The notes: generated by a model not told the origin, from the letters alone. A stretch of DNA of 64,000 nt from Hyphomonas sp. CY54-11-8 (GCF_000682735.1 NZ_AWFD01000023.1:124001-188000), one strand, 5' to 3'. Positions 36,212-45,322 are shown, numbered from the stretch's first letter. A program made the numbers and translations.

Positions 36212-38219
36212 GCAGGCTGGCGGTCGTTACCTTCACCACATCGGTCGCGCGGGCGAGGGTCCAGCCGCCTTCGGGCGCCTGGCAGGCGGCAAAGCGGCCG
36301 CGCTCCTGTCCGGCAAAGGCATAGGCCACATCCCGGCACATGACGCTGACTGTCACCGGCGCCTGCTCGGTCACCACACGGGTCACCTGGCTAACACCCG
36401 GCGTGTAGGTGACGGTGCGCACAGTGGACTGGCCCATCTCACGGGAAACAGTCCGCTCAAGGACGATGGTCAGTGTGCGGCCATCCGGCGTGATGATCGC
36501 CTGTTTCGATCCGTCGGCGCCATTGTCGAGAATATTGCGGAAGGCCTGGCGCACAAGGTCCATATCCTCGGTCGGCATCGGCTCGGCCGCCGTACGCTCG
36601 ATCCGACCGGCGAGGAAGGCTTCCGGCGTCTGCAAGCTGGTGGTGTCGGCCATGTTGCGGACATCGGTTTTGCTGGCAGTCAGCGCGGCCGGCGCCTTGC
36701 GCGTCACGGTCTTGCCTTCGTCCGGCGAATAGGAGGCGCGGATCAATTGGGCTGGTTTTTGAGGCTTGTAGGAGGCCGGCACAGGCACCGGGCCTTCATA
36801 GGCCGTGAAGACGATGGGTTCTGGCTTCGGCGCCGGGGCGGCTTTCGGTTCGGCCGGCGCGGGCGCGGCAACCTGTTGCACGCGCGGCTGCTGCGCGCGC
36901 TGTTCAGCCAATAGTTTCTCGGCGGCCAGACGGTCGGCGGCGGCCTGCGCAGCAACCTGTTCCAGACGGCGGGCTTCGGCAGCATCGGCCTCTGCCTGCG
37001 CCTTCAGCGCCGCGAGACGGAGACGCTCGGCCTCCCGTGACTTGGCAAGCTCGAAGACTTCCTGACGGGCGGCGGCTTCGGCGGCTTCACGGTCGGCCCG
37101 CAGTTTTGCAAGGCGCTGCGCATCCAGATTGGCAAGGCGCTGGGCCTCGGCATCAGCCTCAGCAAGGCGTTTGGCTTCAAGATCTGCGAGGCGCTGGGCT
37201 TCGGCTGCGGCGGCGGCCTGACGCGCGGCCTCAAGGCGGGCGAGCCGGCCGGCTTCGACCTCAGCCACGCGGGCCGCTTCGGCATCGGCGAGGCGCTTGC
37301 GTTCGGCTTCCTCAGCAAGGCGGGCCTCTTCGGCAGCAGCAGCCGCGGCAGCCTCCTCTTCCGCCACGCGGGCGGCTTCGGCATTTGCGATGGCTTTGGC
37401 GGCGCGCAGGCGGGCTTCTTTCTCGGCGGCCTCCTGGGCGAGCTTCGCTTCGGCTTCCATCTCGGCCTTGCGCTCGGCCAGCATGTCGGCGACGCCCTGG
37501 TAATTGAACCAGGCTTTCGGCGCGGCGGGCTCGGCGGCGCTGGCGAGTGCCACGGCAGACGCCCCGCCCGGCTTCAGCGCCGGGGCGAGTGCGCCGGTTT
37601 CACGCGTGCCGGAGACATTTCCGTCGGTCTTGTCGTTATTCTTCAGAGCATTCTGCGCGGCCAGCACGGAGAGGCCGGCGAGCCCCAGGATCGCAAGCCC
37701 TGCAAAGGCCAGCTGAGAGACATCACCCATGCGGGAAGAGACGTCTTCATGCCCCTCATGTTCGGCGACCTGCGGGCGGACCTCGGGACGGGCCGTAGCC
37801 GCCGCGGCTGCCGGAACAATCGCCGGAGCCGGTGCGCGGCGCTCTTCTTCCTTGCGGGCGGCGACTTCCTCGATGACCGAGACCAGTTCCTCATCGCTCG
37901 GCGGGGCTTTTACCTCGGCCGCCGGAACCTCGACCACGGATGCGGCGCGGATGCGTTCAGCCTCGGCCCTGGCGACCGCCTCCGCCTTCGCGGCAGCTGC
38001 TGCCTCTGCCCGCCGGCGGCGGGCCTCGTCGCGGACCGCATCGGCGGCGCGGCGGCTTTCCGGCGTGCTGGAGGCGCCTGGCCGGTAGAGAATGCCGGAA
38101 TCAATGGCGAGCGTGGACTGTGGCCGCGCCGCCTGGCGCGCCATCAGCCGGGCCCGGAAAGACCCAGCGTCAGCGGCCTTGCTGGCCGCCCCGTTTCCGT
38201 CGTTTTGCCTGTCGATCAT
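36195..38219 (-). CDS. TolA-like coiled-coil envelope protein with 17-kDa-antigen-like C-terminus
   Basis: 674 residues. A basic, alanine-rich cytoplasmic part (1-165) is followed by one membrane helix (169-190, QLAFAGLAILGLAGLSVLAA). Then comes a long charged alanine-rich coiled coil (about 247-445, many AEAxRLA repeats), a proline-rich hinge (450-500) and a C-terminal domain (520-674). That domain ends CRDVAYAFAGQERGRFAAC...GGWTLARA (Cys628 and Cys646), similar in spacing to the C-terminus of rickettsial 17-kDa surface antigens. The build resembles TolA, a rod spanning the periplasm, but no tol-pal genes are adjacent. Divergent from argG. Function unknown. Confidence 0.72.
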   Translation of the reverse strand: MIDRQNDGNGAASKAADAGSFRARLMARQAARPQSTLAIDSGILYRPGASSTPESRRAADAVRDEARRRRAEAAAAAKAEAVARAEAERIRAASVVEVPAAEVKAPPSDEELVSVIEEVAARKEEERRAPAPAIVPAAAAATARPEVRPQVAEHEGHEDVSSRMGDVSQLAFAGLAILGLAGLSVLAAQNALKNNDKTDGNVSGTRETGALAPALKPGGASAVALASAAEPAAPKAWFNYQGVADMLAERKAEMEAEAKLAQEAAEKEARLRAAKAIANAEAARVAEEEAAAAAAAEEARLAEEAERKRLADAEAARVAEVEAGRLARLEAARQAAAAAEAQRLADLEAKRLAEADAEAQRLANLDAQRLAKLRADREAAEAAARQEVFELAKSREAERLRLAALKAQAEADAAEARRLEQVAAQAAADRLAAEKLLAEQRAQQPRVQQVAAPAPAEPKAAPAPKPEPIVFTAYEGPVPVPASYKPQKPAQLIRASYSPDEGKTVTRKAPAALTASKTDVRNMADTTSLQTPEAFLAGRIERTAAEPMPTEDMDLVRQAFRNILDNGADGSKQAIITPDGRTLTIVLERTVSREMGQSTVRTVTYTPGVSQVTRVVTEQAPVTVSVMCRDVAYAFAGQERGRFAACQAPEGGWTLARATDVVKVTTASLPNSAS

Positions 38220-38395
38220 GACCTTAACCCCACAGTGCAGACGATTAACCTGCCCTCTAAGTTACGGTAAACGATTAATGTAACGAAAACCATGGCGCAT
38301 CGAAAGCAACTCGATAGCGGCTCCCCGCTTGTCACGGGCCAGCCGTCGCCTTAATGCAACAGCCTCAAGCTGCAGCGCTCAGGGAAAAATTCTCC
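38220..38395. promoter_or_regulatory. Divergent intergenic region between coiled-coil gene and argG
   Basis: 176 bp, noticeably AT-richer than its neighbours. ACGATTAA occurs twice in direct orientation 30 bp apart (38241-38248 and 38271-38278), and TTAACC occurs at 38224 and 38245. Three-turn spacing suggests an operator for one or both genes. A CtrA site (TTAA-N7-TTAA) was considered but the spacing does not fit exactly. Confidence 0.35.
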
Positions 38396-39637
38396 ATGTC
38401 CACGCCGAAATCCGCCCCGAAAAAGGTCGTTCTTGCCTATTCCGGGGGTCTAGACACCTCGATCATCCTGAAATGGCTGCAAACCGAGTTCGGCGCAGAA
38501 GTTGTGACTTTCACGGCAGACCTCGGACAGGGCGAGGAACTGGAACCGGCGCGCAAGAAAGCGCTCGCTGCCGGTGTGAAGCCGGAAAACATCTTCATCG
38601 AGGATGTGCGCGAGGATTTCGTGCGCGATTACGTCTTCCCGATGTTCCGCGCCAATGCCGTCTATGAGGGCGTCTACCTGCTCGGTACGTCCATCGCCCG
38701 GCCGCTGATCGCCAAGCGCCAGATCGAGATTGCCGACATGGTCGGCGCCGACGCCGTCTGCCATGGTGCCACCGGCAAGGGAAACGACCAGGTCCGCTTC
38801 GAGCTTGGCTATTACGGCCTGAACCCGGACATCAAGGTCATCGCCCCCTGGCGCGACTGGGAGTTCAAATCACGGACGGACCTCTTGAAATTCGCCGAAT
38901 CCCACGGCATCGAGATCGCCAAGGACAAGCGCGGCGAGGCCCCCTTCTCCGTCGATGCAAACCTGCTGCACTCCTCCTCGGAAGGCAAAGTGCTGGAAGA
39001 CCCGGCCCAGCCCGCGCCGGAATTCGTCCATATGCGCACGATCTCCCCGGAAGAGGCGCCGGACGAGCCGGAGATCATCACCATCGGTTTCGAAAAGGGC
39101 GATGCTTGTTCGATCAATGGCGAGGAAATGTCCCCGGCGACGCTGCTGACCGCCCTCAACGCCTATGGCAAGAAGCACGGCATCGGCCGGCTGGACCTGC
39201 TCGAGAACCGCTTCGTCGGCATGAAGTCCCGCGGCATCTATGAGACGCCCGGCGGTACGATCCTGTTGGTCGCCCACCGCGGTATCGAACAGGCAACGCT
39301 CGACCGCGGCGCCGCGCACCTGAAAGACGAGCTGATGCCGAAATATGCAGAGCTCATCTATAACGGTTTCTGGTGGAGCCCGGAGCGCGAAATGCTGCAG
39401 GCCGCCATCGACCACTCGCAGCGTTTCGTCACCGGCGAAGTGACGATCAAGCTCTACAAGGGCCAGGCCTACCTGATCGGCCGCTCCAGCCCCTATTCTC
39501 TGTACTCAGAGAAAATCGTCACCTTCGAAGACGACCACGGCGCCTACGACCAGAAAGACGCGGAAGGCTTCATCCGCCTGAACGCGCTACGGTTGCGATT
39601 GCTGGCAGGGCGTGACCGGAAGTTCGGGAAGAACTGA
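38396..39637 (+). CDS. argG: Argininosuccinate synthase
   Basis: Joins citrulline and aspartate with ATP. 413 residues. ATP loop [18 protein letters not shown] near the N-terminus, then [45 protein letters not shown] and [18 protein letters not shown] 38396 follows AGGGAA; an ATG at 38354 would add 14 residues not usual for the family. The gene ends normally with [15 protein letters not shown], 18 bp before an AT-rich endonuclease gene. Confidence 0.96.
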   Translation: MSTPKSAPKKVVLAYSGGLDTSIILKWLQTEFGAEVVTFTADLGQGEELEPARKKALAAGVKPENIFIEDVREDFVRDYVFPMFRANAVYEGVYLLGTSIARPLIAKRQIEIADMVGADAVCHGATGKGNDQVRFELGYYGLNPDIKVIAPWRDWEFKSRTDLLKFAESHGIEIAKDKRGEAPFSVDANLLHSSSEGKVLEDPAQPAPEFVHMRTISPEEAPDEPEIITIGFEKGDACSINGEEMSPATLLTALNAYGKKHGIGRLDLLENRFVGMKSRGIYETPGGTILLVAHRGIEQATLDRGAAHLKDELMPKYAELIYNGFWWSPEREMLQAAIDHSQRFVTGEVTIKLYKGQAYLIGRSSPYSLYSEKIVTFEDDHGAYDQKDAEGFIRLNALRLRLLAGRDRKFGKN

Positions 39638-39655
39638 CCACTCGAGATTACTCGG

Positions 39656-40585
39656 ATGACCAAGGCAATTCTCATTCAGAAATCTTCCTCCAGATATGAT
39701 GATGATGTGGGAAGTCGGTATCATTTTTCCAGCTACCATCTTGATAGTATGGAAAAAGTCGCTGGTGACTGGGTCGTGTTCTACACACCCGTGAAAGATC
39801 TTGGCGTTAGTCCTGAAAATCGAGGGTGTTATTTCGCGACAGCGCAACTTGGTGAAATTACGCCCGATCCAACGCTTGACGAGCATTACTACGCATCAGT
39901 GCTCAGTAACACCTACGCCGACTTCGCTCAGCCTATCCCAAGGGTTGTAGACGGGACTTATATCGAGCCCGCTTTGGCCGGCAAAAACGGTTCTGCGAAT
40001 AGCGGTGTTTCCCAAAAATCCGTTCGACATATTTCAAACGAAGTCTTCGATCGGATTATTGGTCTAGCTTGGCCCGATACCCAAGTTGAGCTACCTCGGA
40101 CAGGCGAGAAAGATCATGGGCGCTCAAGTGGTGTAAAAGAAGATCAACTCGGCTTTGAGCACGAGGTAGATAGAAGAATTATCGAACAACTCCTGAATCG
40201 GAAAGTCCGCGATCCTAGGTTTCGAACTGCAGTACTTCACGCATACAACAAACGTTGCGCAATTACTGGCTGGAATTTCGTAAATGGGGGAGGCCGAGCG
40301 GAAGCCGAAGCTGCACATATCCGACCCGTCGAACACGGAGGGTCAGATAGAATATGCAACGGCCTAGCCTTATCCGGAACTATCCATTGGATGTTTGACA
40401 GGGGACTAATAGGCATCGCGGCCAACGATGACATTCTCATTTCAAGAAAAGTGAACGACAAAGGCAGCATCGAAAGACTTATCAATCCAAGTCGGAAATT
40501 AGTGCGCCCATCCAGACCAGAACATCAACCACATCCCGAATATTTGCGCTGGCACCGTGAATTCCACAAACTTGAAGCGGCTTAG
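39656..40585 (+). CDS. HNH endonuclease, possible modification-dependent restriction enzyme
   Basis: 309 residues. The C-terminal HNH_2-type nuclease is clear: CAITGWNFVNGG, AEAAHIRPVEHGGSDRICNGLALSGTIHWMFDRGLIGI, with the His, Asn and His of the motif in AAHIRP, CNGLAL and IHWMFD. The N-terminal ~100 residues (KVAGDWVVFYTPVKDL, GCYFATAQLGEITPDP) look like a PUA/EVE-like barrel, as in EVE-HNH and SRA-HNH enzymes that cut modified DNA; that reading is inference. Base composition is much more AT-rich than both neighbours and codon use differs, pointing to recent acquisition. No methyltransferase is adjacent, which fits a type IV-like role. Confidence 0.82.
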   Translation: MTKAILIQKSSSRYDDDVGSRYHFSSYHLDSMEKVAGDWVVFYTPVKDLGVSPENRGCYFATAQLGEITPDPTLDEHYYASVLSNTYADFAQPIPRVVDGTYIEPALAGKNGSANSGVSQKSVRHISNEVFDRIIGLAWPDTQVELPRTGEKDHGRSSGVKEDQLGFEHEVDRRIIEQLLNRKVRDPRFRTAVLHAYNKRCAITGWNFVNGGGRAEAEAAHIRPVEHGGSDRICNGLALSGTIHWMFDRGLIGIAANDDILISRKVNDKGSIERLINPSRKLVRPSRPEHQPHPEYLRWHREFHKLEAA

Positions 40586-40697
40586 GACCACTGGACCAGC
40601 TACTCGGTAAATCTTGTCCAACTGTGCCACAAGCTGGTCTTGCCCTCCCACCCCTCCCCTGCCATCCTCAACCCGCAGCCAAGCGGAGGGGAGACCG

Positions 40698-41129
40698 ATG
40701 GCGAAGATCCCGACGGACGAGCGCCTGCTGGCGGAGATCTACAAGCGCTATGAGCGCGCCTTTGGCGACTTCTCCGACGAAAACAAGACCCGCTCCACAA
40801 AGATCTGGGTGCCGATCGATATCGATGTGCTGGCGAGGCGCTTCCGCTGTGACCCGGACCTGGTCTTCGGTCGGCTCTATTATCACATGAACGCCAAATA
40901 CGGCTCGCACACCGGCGATGGCGACAGTGTGAACATGTTCTCCCTGCGCATCGGGGGCGACCGCCACTGCGTGAACTTCCCCCTGCTGGCCAGCGTGCTG
41001 GCGGATCTGCAGGAAGACAAATCCCGCTTCCGTATTTCCACCCGGATGGCGGCACTGTCGCTGATCGTGTCGGCGGCCTCCATCCTGATCGCGATCTTCT
41101 GGAAAGGCGGCGCCGTCATGCTACCCTGA
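40698..41129 (+). CDS. Tail-anchored protein of unknown function
   Basis: 143 residues. A soluble N-terminal domain (DERLLAEIYKRYERAF, IDIDVLARRFRCDPDLVFGRLYYHMN) with a winged-helix flavour is followed by a single C-terminal membrane helix (AALSLIVSAASILIAIFW). GGAGGGGAGA lies 5 nt before ATG 40698. Composition is normal for this chromosome, unlike the preceding nuclease gene. Family not recognised. A perfect inverted repeat begins 15 bp after the stop. Confidence 0.7.
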   Translation: MAKIPTDERLLAEIYKRYERAFGDFSDENKTRSTKIWVPIDIDVLARRFRCDPDLVFGRLYYHMNAKYGSHTGDGDSVNMFSLRIGGDRHCVNFPLLASVLADLQEDKSRFRISTRMAALSLIVSAASILIAIFWKGGAVMLP

Positions 41130-41143
41130 CGCGTGGGGAGAGA

Positions 41144-41198
41144 TGATCTCCAGCCCCACATCGTCATCTGCCCTCCTCCCCACCGTTGCTGGAGATCA
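41144..41198 (+). repeat. Perfect 11-bp inverted repeat after the tail-anchored protein gene
   Basis: TGATCTCCAGC (41144-41154) and GCTGGAGATCA (41188-41198) separated by 33 nt. It may act as a transcript end or RNA-processing structure for 40698-41129; no T tract follows. Confidence 0.5.
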
Positions 41199-41393
41199 GC
41201 GCGCGATCTGCACTCTCAATCCAACACATAAACCTTCCCGGCCATTCGGCGGGTCTTCTCGGGGCGGGGGCCGGCCGGTACCGTTCGGTTTGCTTTGGGG
41301 AGGATTGGAGAGATGGGTTTGCACCCGGGGTAACGGCCGGGGCAAGTCTAGAGATTCCGGTCGAGTGGGGGGTGAAGGGACTTCGAAAGATCA

Positions 41394-41418
41394 GAAATTG
41401 ATCCGGCGGATCAATTTC
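41394..41418. repeat. Perfect 11-bp palindrome with 3-nt loop
   Basis: GAAATTGATCC-GGC-GGATCAATTTC. Lies in the middle of the 600-bp gene-free stretch 41130-41731. Strong enough to be a protein-binding palindrome, part of a dispersed repeat, or an RNA hairpin. Confidence 0.6.
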
Positions 41419-41490
41419 CTCGAGAAGGCCTTGAGCGACAGCGAAAGGCATGCCCGCCGCCCTGCGCTTACGCTTTGGGCCTGTTCCGGG

Positions 41491-41513
41491 AAAACGCGCC
41501 ACTGGCGCGTTTT
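41491..41513. terminator. Bidirectional intrinsic-terminator-like hairpin
   Basis: AAAACGCGCC-ACT-GGCGCGTTTT: a 10-bp perfect stem beginning with four A and ending with four T, so it could terminate transcription from either side. On the minus strand it lies about 220 nt after the stop of the cysteine-repeat gene. Confidence 0.65.
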
Positions 41514-41731
41514 CTGGTCCTTCGCTGACCGAGCTCTCCAGTCGGCGCGGCAGGCGGTAACGCTCCACTCCTTAGCCTATTTCTTGACACCAGGTGGAGC
41601 GCCACGGCGCCCGCTGCGCCAAGGGTCCATAGGGGCCGACTGTTCTGTAACCGGATGGCTATGGGGCCAGTCCGGATCAAAGTGCTGAGCGCAGGGTCGT
41701 CACTGCCACGAAAACCGGGATCACCCGGCCT

Positions 41732-42421
41732 TCATGGCAGCACGCACACGTCCCCACGCTGAACATAAGGCTTGTTGCATTCCCAGCGTTCTTCCATGTA
41801 TCCGATGTGGGCATTCTCCGGCACGTTCAGCGAGACGCAGGAATCGCCTGACGCGATGTAGCCGCGCTCGCACTTCCAGCCAGGGCCAGACCGTTCGGAG
41901 CTCAGATAGCCATGTTCCGGCACGATGATCTCGGCGCAGGTATTCCTGACGGCCTTGTAGCCGCGCTCGCACGCCCAGCCGTCATTATAGCTGAGTCCGC
42001 TGAGATAGCCGTTTTCCGGCACATCAACCGGCTGGCATTCGCCGTCTTTCGCTTCATAGCCGCGCTCGCAGCTCCACCGGACACCGGAAGGCTCCAGAAA
42101 GGCATGATCGGGCACATCCACAGGAACGCAGGCTTCGTCAATTCGCTCAAACCCGAACATGCAGACCCAGCCACGGCCAAACGACCGGTTGTTCAGATAG
42201 GCATTGTCAGGCAACTGAACACCTATGCAAGCGCCATCCTGTTCCTGGAACCCGTCATCGCATTTCCAGCCCGTATTATAGGAATTGGCGGTTGCGTTGT
42301 CCGGCACGGTGTTTTCCGCTGTTGCGGCACCAGCAAGAAGGAAAGCCACCAATACTGCGCACAGCAATGCAAAGGCTCCCGACCGGAGCTGCGTCCGGGC
42401 GGTGAAGGTCTGGCGAAGCAT
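41732..42421 (-). CDS. Exported protein with six tandem cysteine-pair repeats
   Basis: 229 residues. A signal peptide (ALLCAVLVAFLLAGAATA) is followed by six repeats of about 32 residues with the pattern VPxNAxL(x6-9)GWxCxxGYxxxxxxC. Examples are PDNAYLNN...GWVCMFGF...C, PENGYLSG...GWACERGY...C and PENAHIGY...RWECNKPY...C. Each repeat has two cysteines about 12-13 apart, likely one disulfide each, giving an extracytoplasmic rod-like module. Similar repeats occur at C-termini of other secreted bacterial proteins; function unknown. AAAGGA precedes ATG 42421; an upstream frame exists but lacks support. Confidence 0.78.
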   Translation of the reverse strand: MLRQTFTARTQLRSGAFALLCAVLVAFLLAGAATAENTVPDNATANSYNTGWKCDDGFQEQDGACIGVQLPDNAYLNNRSFGRGWVCMFGFERIDEACVPVDVPDHAFLEPSGVRWSCERGYEAKDGECQPVDVPENGYLSGLSYNDGWACERGYKAVRNTCAEIIVPEHGYLSSERSGPGWKCERGYIASGDSCVSLNVPENAHIGYMEERWECNKPYVQRGDVCVLP

Positions 42422-42512
42422 GGAGGTTCCTTTCGGATCACGCGGCAGAAAAGCCGCAATCTTCATCCTCGCGCGCCAATAGTGTTCAAATTGTGTCTGG
42501 TGGCCGAATGAC

Positions 42513-43541
42513 CTATTTCTCGCCGAACAGGCCGGATTGCTGGCCGCCCGGCACCGGAAGGCCGAGCCGTTCATAGGCGAGCGGCGCCGCGACGCGCCCG
42601 CGCGGCGTGCGGGCAACATAGCCGCGCTGCATCAGGTAAGGCTCAATCACGTCTTCCACCGCATCGCGCGCCTCTGACAGCGCTGCGGCCAGTGTCTCCA
42701 CGCCCACCGGCCCGCCGGCATAGGTGTTCACGAGGGCATGCAGGTAGCGCCGGTCAAGCGCATCGAGGCCGTCGCTGTCGATCTCCAGCCGCTTCAGCGC
42801 GCTGGCGGCGCTCTCCCGGTTGATCGCGTCGCCGGCGGCCTCGGCAAAGTCGCGCACACGGCGCAAGAGGCGCAGCGCAATCCGCGGCGTGCCCCGCGCA
42901 CGGCTGGCGATCTCGACGGCGCCTTCCTCCGTGATTTGCGCATTCAGTTTGCGCGCCGCCGCCATGACGATACGGCCAAGCTCTTCCGGCTCGTAGAATT
43001 CGAGCCGCACCGGAATGCCGAACCGGTCGCGCAGCGGCGTCGCCAACAGGCCCGCGCGCGTGGTAGCGCCGACCAGCGTGAAGGGCGCAAGGTCCAGCCG
43101 CACGGATCGGGCCGATGGCCCCTCCCCGATCACGATGTCGAGGGCATAGTCTTCCATGGCGGGATAAAGGATTTCCTCCACGACCGGCGGCAGGCGGTGA
43201 ATCTCGTCGATGAACAGGACATCGTTCGGCTCAAGATTGGTGAGGATCGCGGCCAGGTCGCCGGCCTTGGCGATGACGGGTCCTGACGTGGCGCGGAAAC
43301 CAACGCCCATTTCCCGGGCAAGGATCTGCGCCAGCGTCGTCTTGCCGAGGCCCGGCGGGCCGAACAGCAACACATGATCCAGCGCCTCAGACCGACCGCG
43401 CGCGGCCTCAACATAGACCTTGAGGTTCGCCTTCGCCTTGCGCTGGCCGACATAATCCTCAAACGTCTGAGGACGGAGCGCCCGGTCCAGCGCGTCGCCG
43501 CCCTGTGCGTTCGGATCCGAAAGAGACCCCTCGCGGCTCAT
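42513..43541 (-). CDS. ruvB: Holliday junction branch migration helicase RuvB
   Basis: 342 residues. Walker [16 protein letters not shown], Walker [12 protein letters not shown], sensor [19 protein letters not shown] and the C-terminal winged helix ([17 protein letters not shown]). Drives branch migration with RuvA as a hexameric AAA+ motor. Last gene of ruvC-ruvA-ruvB, overlapping ruvA by 4 bp. Confidence 0.98.
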   Translation of the reverse strand: MSREGSLSDPNAQGGDALDRALRPQTFEDYVGQRKAKANLKVYVEAARGRSEALDHVLLFGPPGLGKTTLAQILAREMGVGFRATSGPVIAKAGDLAAILTNLEPNDVLFIDEIHRLPPVVEEILYPAMEDYALDIVIGEGPSARSVRLDLAPFTLVGATTRAGLLATPLRDRFGIPVRLEFYEPEELGRIVMAAARKLNAQITEEGAVEIASRARGTPRIALRLLRRVRDFAEAAGDAINRESAASALKRLEIDSDGLDALDRRYLHALVNTYAGGPVGVETLAAALSEARDAVEDVIEPYLMQRGYVARTPRGRVAAPLAYERLGLPVPGGQQSGLFGEK

Positions 43542-44158
43542 TTCGCAAGTTCCTTGAGCGCCGCCTTGACCAGCACACCAACCTCGTCACCGGCGTTTTT
43601 CGCAACACCCGCCACGGCCCGCGCCGCATCGGACTGGGAATAGCCGAGATTGACCAGCGCCGAGATCGCCTCGCCCCGGGCGCCGGTCGCCGCGGCCACA
43701 GGCGCGCTCGCCATGCCTGCGGCACTGGCGGCCTCGAACTTGCCGAACCGCCCCAGCGGCGGCGCCTTGCCGGATAAGTCGTGCACAATCCGCTCGGCCA
43801 GCTTCTTGCCGACCCCCTTTGCGCGCTCCAGCACTTTGGCATCGCCGAGCGCGATCGCATCCATCAGTTCCGCCGGCGTGATCGCATCGAGGATCGCCAT
43901 CGCGGCCTTGCCGGCCACGCCATGGACATCCTGCAGACGGACGAACCAGGCGCGCTCTTCATCCGTACCGAAGCCGAACAGTGTGATGGAATTCTCCGTC
44001 ACCCGCGTTTCGACATGAACGGTGATCTTCTCCCCCGCATGTGTGCGCGAGAGCAGCCGCGTGCCCGCCATGCAGACATAGCCGACACCGTTCACGTCCA
44101 CGAGCAAGTGATCCGTGCCGAGACCTGCAACCTCGCCGACAAGCCGTCCGATGATCAT
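43538..44158 (-). CDS. ruvA: Holliday junction DNA helicase subunit RuvA
   Basis: 206 residues. N-terminal OB fold ([28 protein letters not shown]), two helix-hairpin-helix units ([17 protein letters not shown] and [17 protein letters not shown]) and a C-terminal three-helix domain ([21 protein letters not shown]) that contacts RuvB. Overlaps ruvC and ruvB by 4 bp on each side. Confidence 0.97.
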   Translation of the reverse strand: MIIGRLVGEVAGLGTDHLLVDVNGVGYVCMAGTRLLSRTHAGEKITVHVETRVTENSITLFGFGTDEERAWFVRLQDVHGVAGKAAMAILDAITPAELMDAIALGDAKVLERAKGVGKKLAERIVHDLSGKAPPLGRFGKFEAASAAGMASAPVAAATGARGEAISALVNLGYSQSDAARAVAGVAKNAGDEVGVLVKAALKELAK

Positions 44159-44658
44159 GCCGCGCCCCGCTTCATGTCAGCCGGCAGATGGTGCGCGGCG
44201 CAGATGGCGCAGGCCAGCGCATCGGCAGAGTCAGATTTCAGGTCCGCCGCCTTGGGCAGGAGGCGCTTCACCATGAACATGACCTGCTCCTTGTCCGCCG
44301 TGCCGGTACCAACGACGGCGAGTTTGATCTTGCGGGGTGCAAATTCAGCGACCGGTACGCCGCCCATGGCGAGGGCTGCCATCGCTGCGCCGCGCGCCTG
44401 GCCGAGCTTCAGCGCCGAGCGCGGGTTGGCATTGACCAGCGTCTCCTCCACCCCGGCGGCGGTTGGCTGGTGATAGCGGGCGAGTTCGCCCACGGCCTCG
44501 AAGATGCCGCCCAGGCGTTCTGCCATCTCCAGCTTCGGATCCACCGAGATCACGCCATGGGCAATATGCGTCAGCCGCATGCCAGCAAGCTCGATCACGC
44601 CCCAACCGGTATGGCGCAGGCCCGGGTCGATACCGAGAATTCGAATCGTGTGAGTCAT
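44155..44658 (-). CDS. ruvC: Crossover junction endodeoxyribonuclease RuvC
   Basis: 167 residues. Catalytic acidic residues are seen in LGIDPGLRHTGWG, AGVEETLVNANPRSALKLGQARG and SDSADALACAICAAHH. Resolves Holliday junctions. First gene of the ruvCAB operon. An imperfect alphaproteobacterial LexA box lies 43-57 bp upstream (separate entry). Confidence 0.97.
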   Translation of the reverse strand: MTHTIRILGIDPGLRHTGWGVIELAGMRLTHIAHGVISVDPKLEMAERLGGIFEAVGELARYHQPTAAGVEETLVNANPRSALKLGQARGAAMAALAMGGVPVAEFAPRKIKLAVVGTGTADKEQVMFMVKRLLPKAADLKSDSADALACAICAAHHLPADMKRGAA

Positions 44659-44700
44659 CCAGCCACGTATCGCGGGTGTTGCTTAACGAAGCGCTACTGT

Positions 44701-44715
44701 ATTCTCTATTTGTTC
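44701..44715 (-). promoter_or_regulatory. Candidate LexA (SOS) box upstream of ruvC
   Basis: Plus-strand reading ATTC-N7-GTTC (minus GAAC-N7-GAAT), one mismatch from the alphaproteobacterial LexA consensus GTTC-N7-GTTC. It lies 43 bp before the ruvC start in the only AT-rich part of the intergenic region. Confidence 0.4.
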
Positions 44716-44730
44716 ACTCCCGCAAGGCCA

Positions 44731-45222
44731 TCAGAGTTCGTCCTTGCAGCTCGTGAACAGGCCGGAATCGCCTGCGGCACTGCGCAGGTGAAACTCCTGA
44801 GTCTTCTGCCCGGCCTTTACCGTCATCGGCGCTTCGCCATAACTGCCAAGCGACACACGGGTAAGGATCGTGGACAACGCCTCTTCAGAGACGCCACCAG
44901 AGACAAGACCCGGATATTCGGCCGGCTTCGGCTTAGTTGCCGGCGCGACGGAAACCGATGTGCCATCCCCAAAATCGAAAGACACCGGAGCACCAACCGG
45001 CACATCGTCAAAGGCATCGGCCACCACGACATATTTGACACCGGTCGGGGTCGCCATGAAATTCATCAATGGGGGAGCCTCGCCCAGCCAGAGCATGCAG
45101 TAAGGCGTATTATCAGGCAGTTTCTGCGGATCGGCCGTCGCACCCCAGGACTGGGCCTGCGCCGACAGGGATACCAGCGCCATGCCGGCAACAATGGCGG
45201 ATGACTGCTTCAGGTTGAACAT
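44731..45222 (-). CDS. Small exported protein, unknown function
   Basis: 163 residues with a signal peptide (SSAIVAGMALVSLSAQAQ). The mature part is beta-rich (MNFMATPTGVKYVVVADAF, GAPVSFDFGDGTSVSVAP, MTVKAGQKTQEFHLRSAAG) with two cysteines, one near the start (PYCMLW) and one near the end (FTSCKDEL), that could form a disulfide. GAGGGAGG precedes ATG 45222 by about 9 nt. It is divergent from the 45398 lipoprotein gene, with a Fur-box-like site between them. Family not recognised. Confidence 0.72.
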   Translation of the reverse strand: MFNLKQSSAIVAGMALVSLSAQAQSWGATADPQKLPDNTPYCMLWLGEAPPLMNFMATPTGVKYVVVADAFDDVPVGAPVSFDFGDGTSVSVAPATKPKPAEYPGLVSGGVSEEALSTILTRVSLGSYGEAPMTVKAGQKTQEFHLRSAAGDSGLFTSCKDEL

Positions 45223-45322
45223 TGGCACGACCTCCCTCGCTTTTCCGGCATCTGAACCTCGCCCGCCGCGGCGGTCAAGCGGGCACTGAGGACGCCAGAC
45301 TGCTGCTGCGGCGGAATATAAG

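Larger units (their letters stand above)
41130..41731. other. Gene-free 600-bp stretch rich in inverted repeats
   Basis: No open frame here has a usable ribosome site together with normal third-position GC bias. The longest frame (41143-41688, plus) begins too close behind its purine run and its codon use is poor. Three perfect inverted repeats are listed separately. The segment could be a non-coding RNA locus, a dispersed intergenic repeat or decayed mobile DNA near the acquired HNH gene. Confidence 0.5.

Noticed and set aside
38224..38278. Possible CtrA sites (TTAA motifs) upstream of argG
   Set aside because: Spacing does not match TTAA-N7-TTAA; kept only as a direct repeat of unknown meaning.
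41143..41688. 181-codon plus frame in the repeat-rich gap
   Set aside because: Purine run too close to the ATG, weak third-position bias, and it runs through three palindromes; not accepted as a gene.
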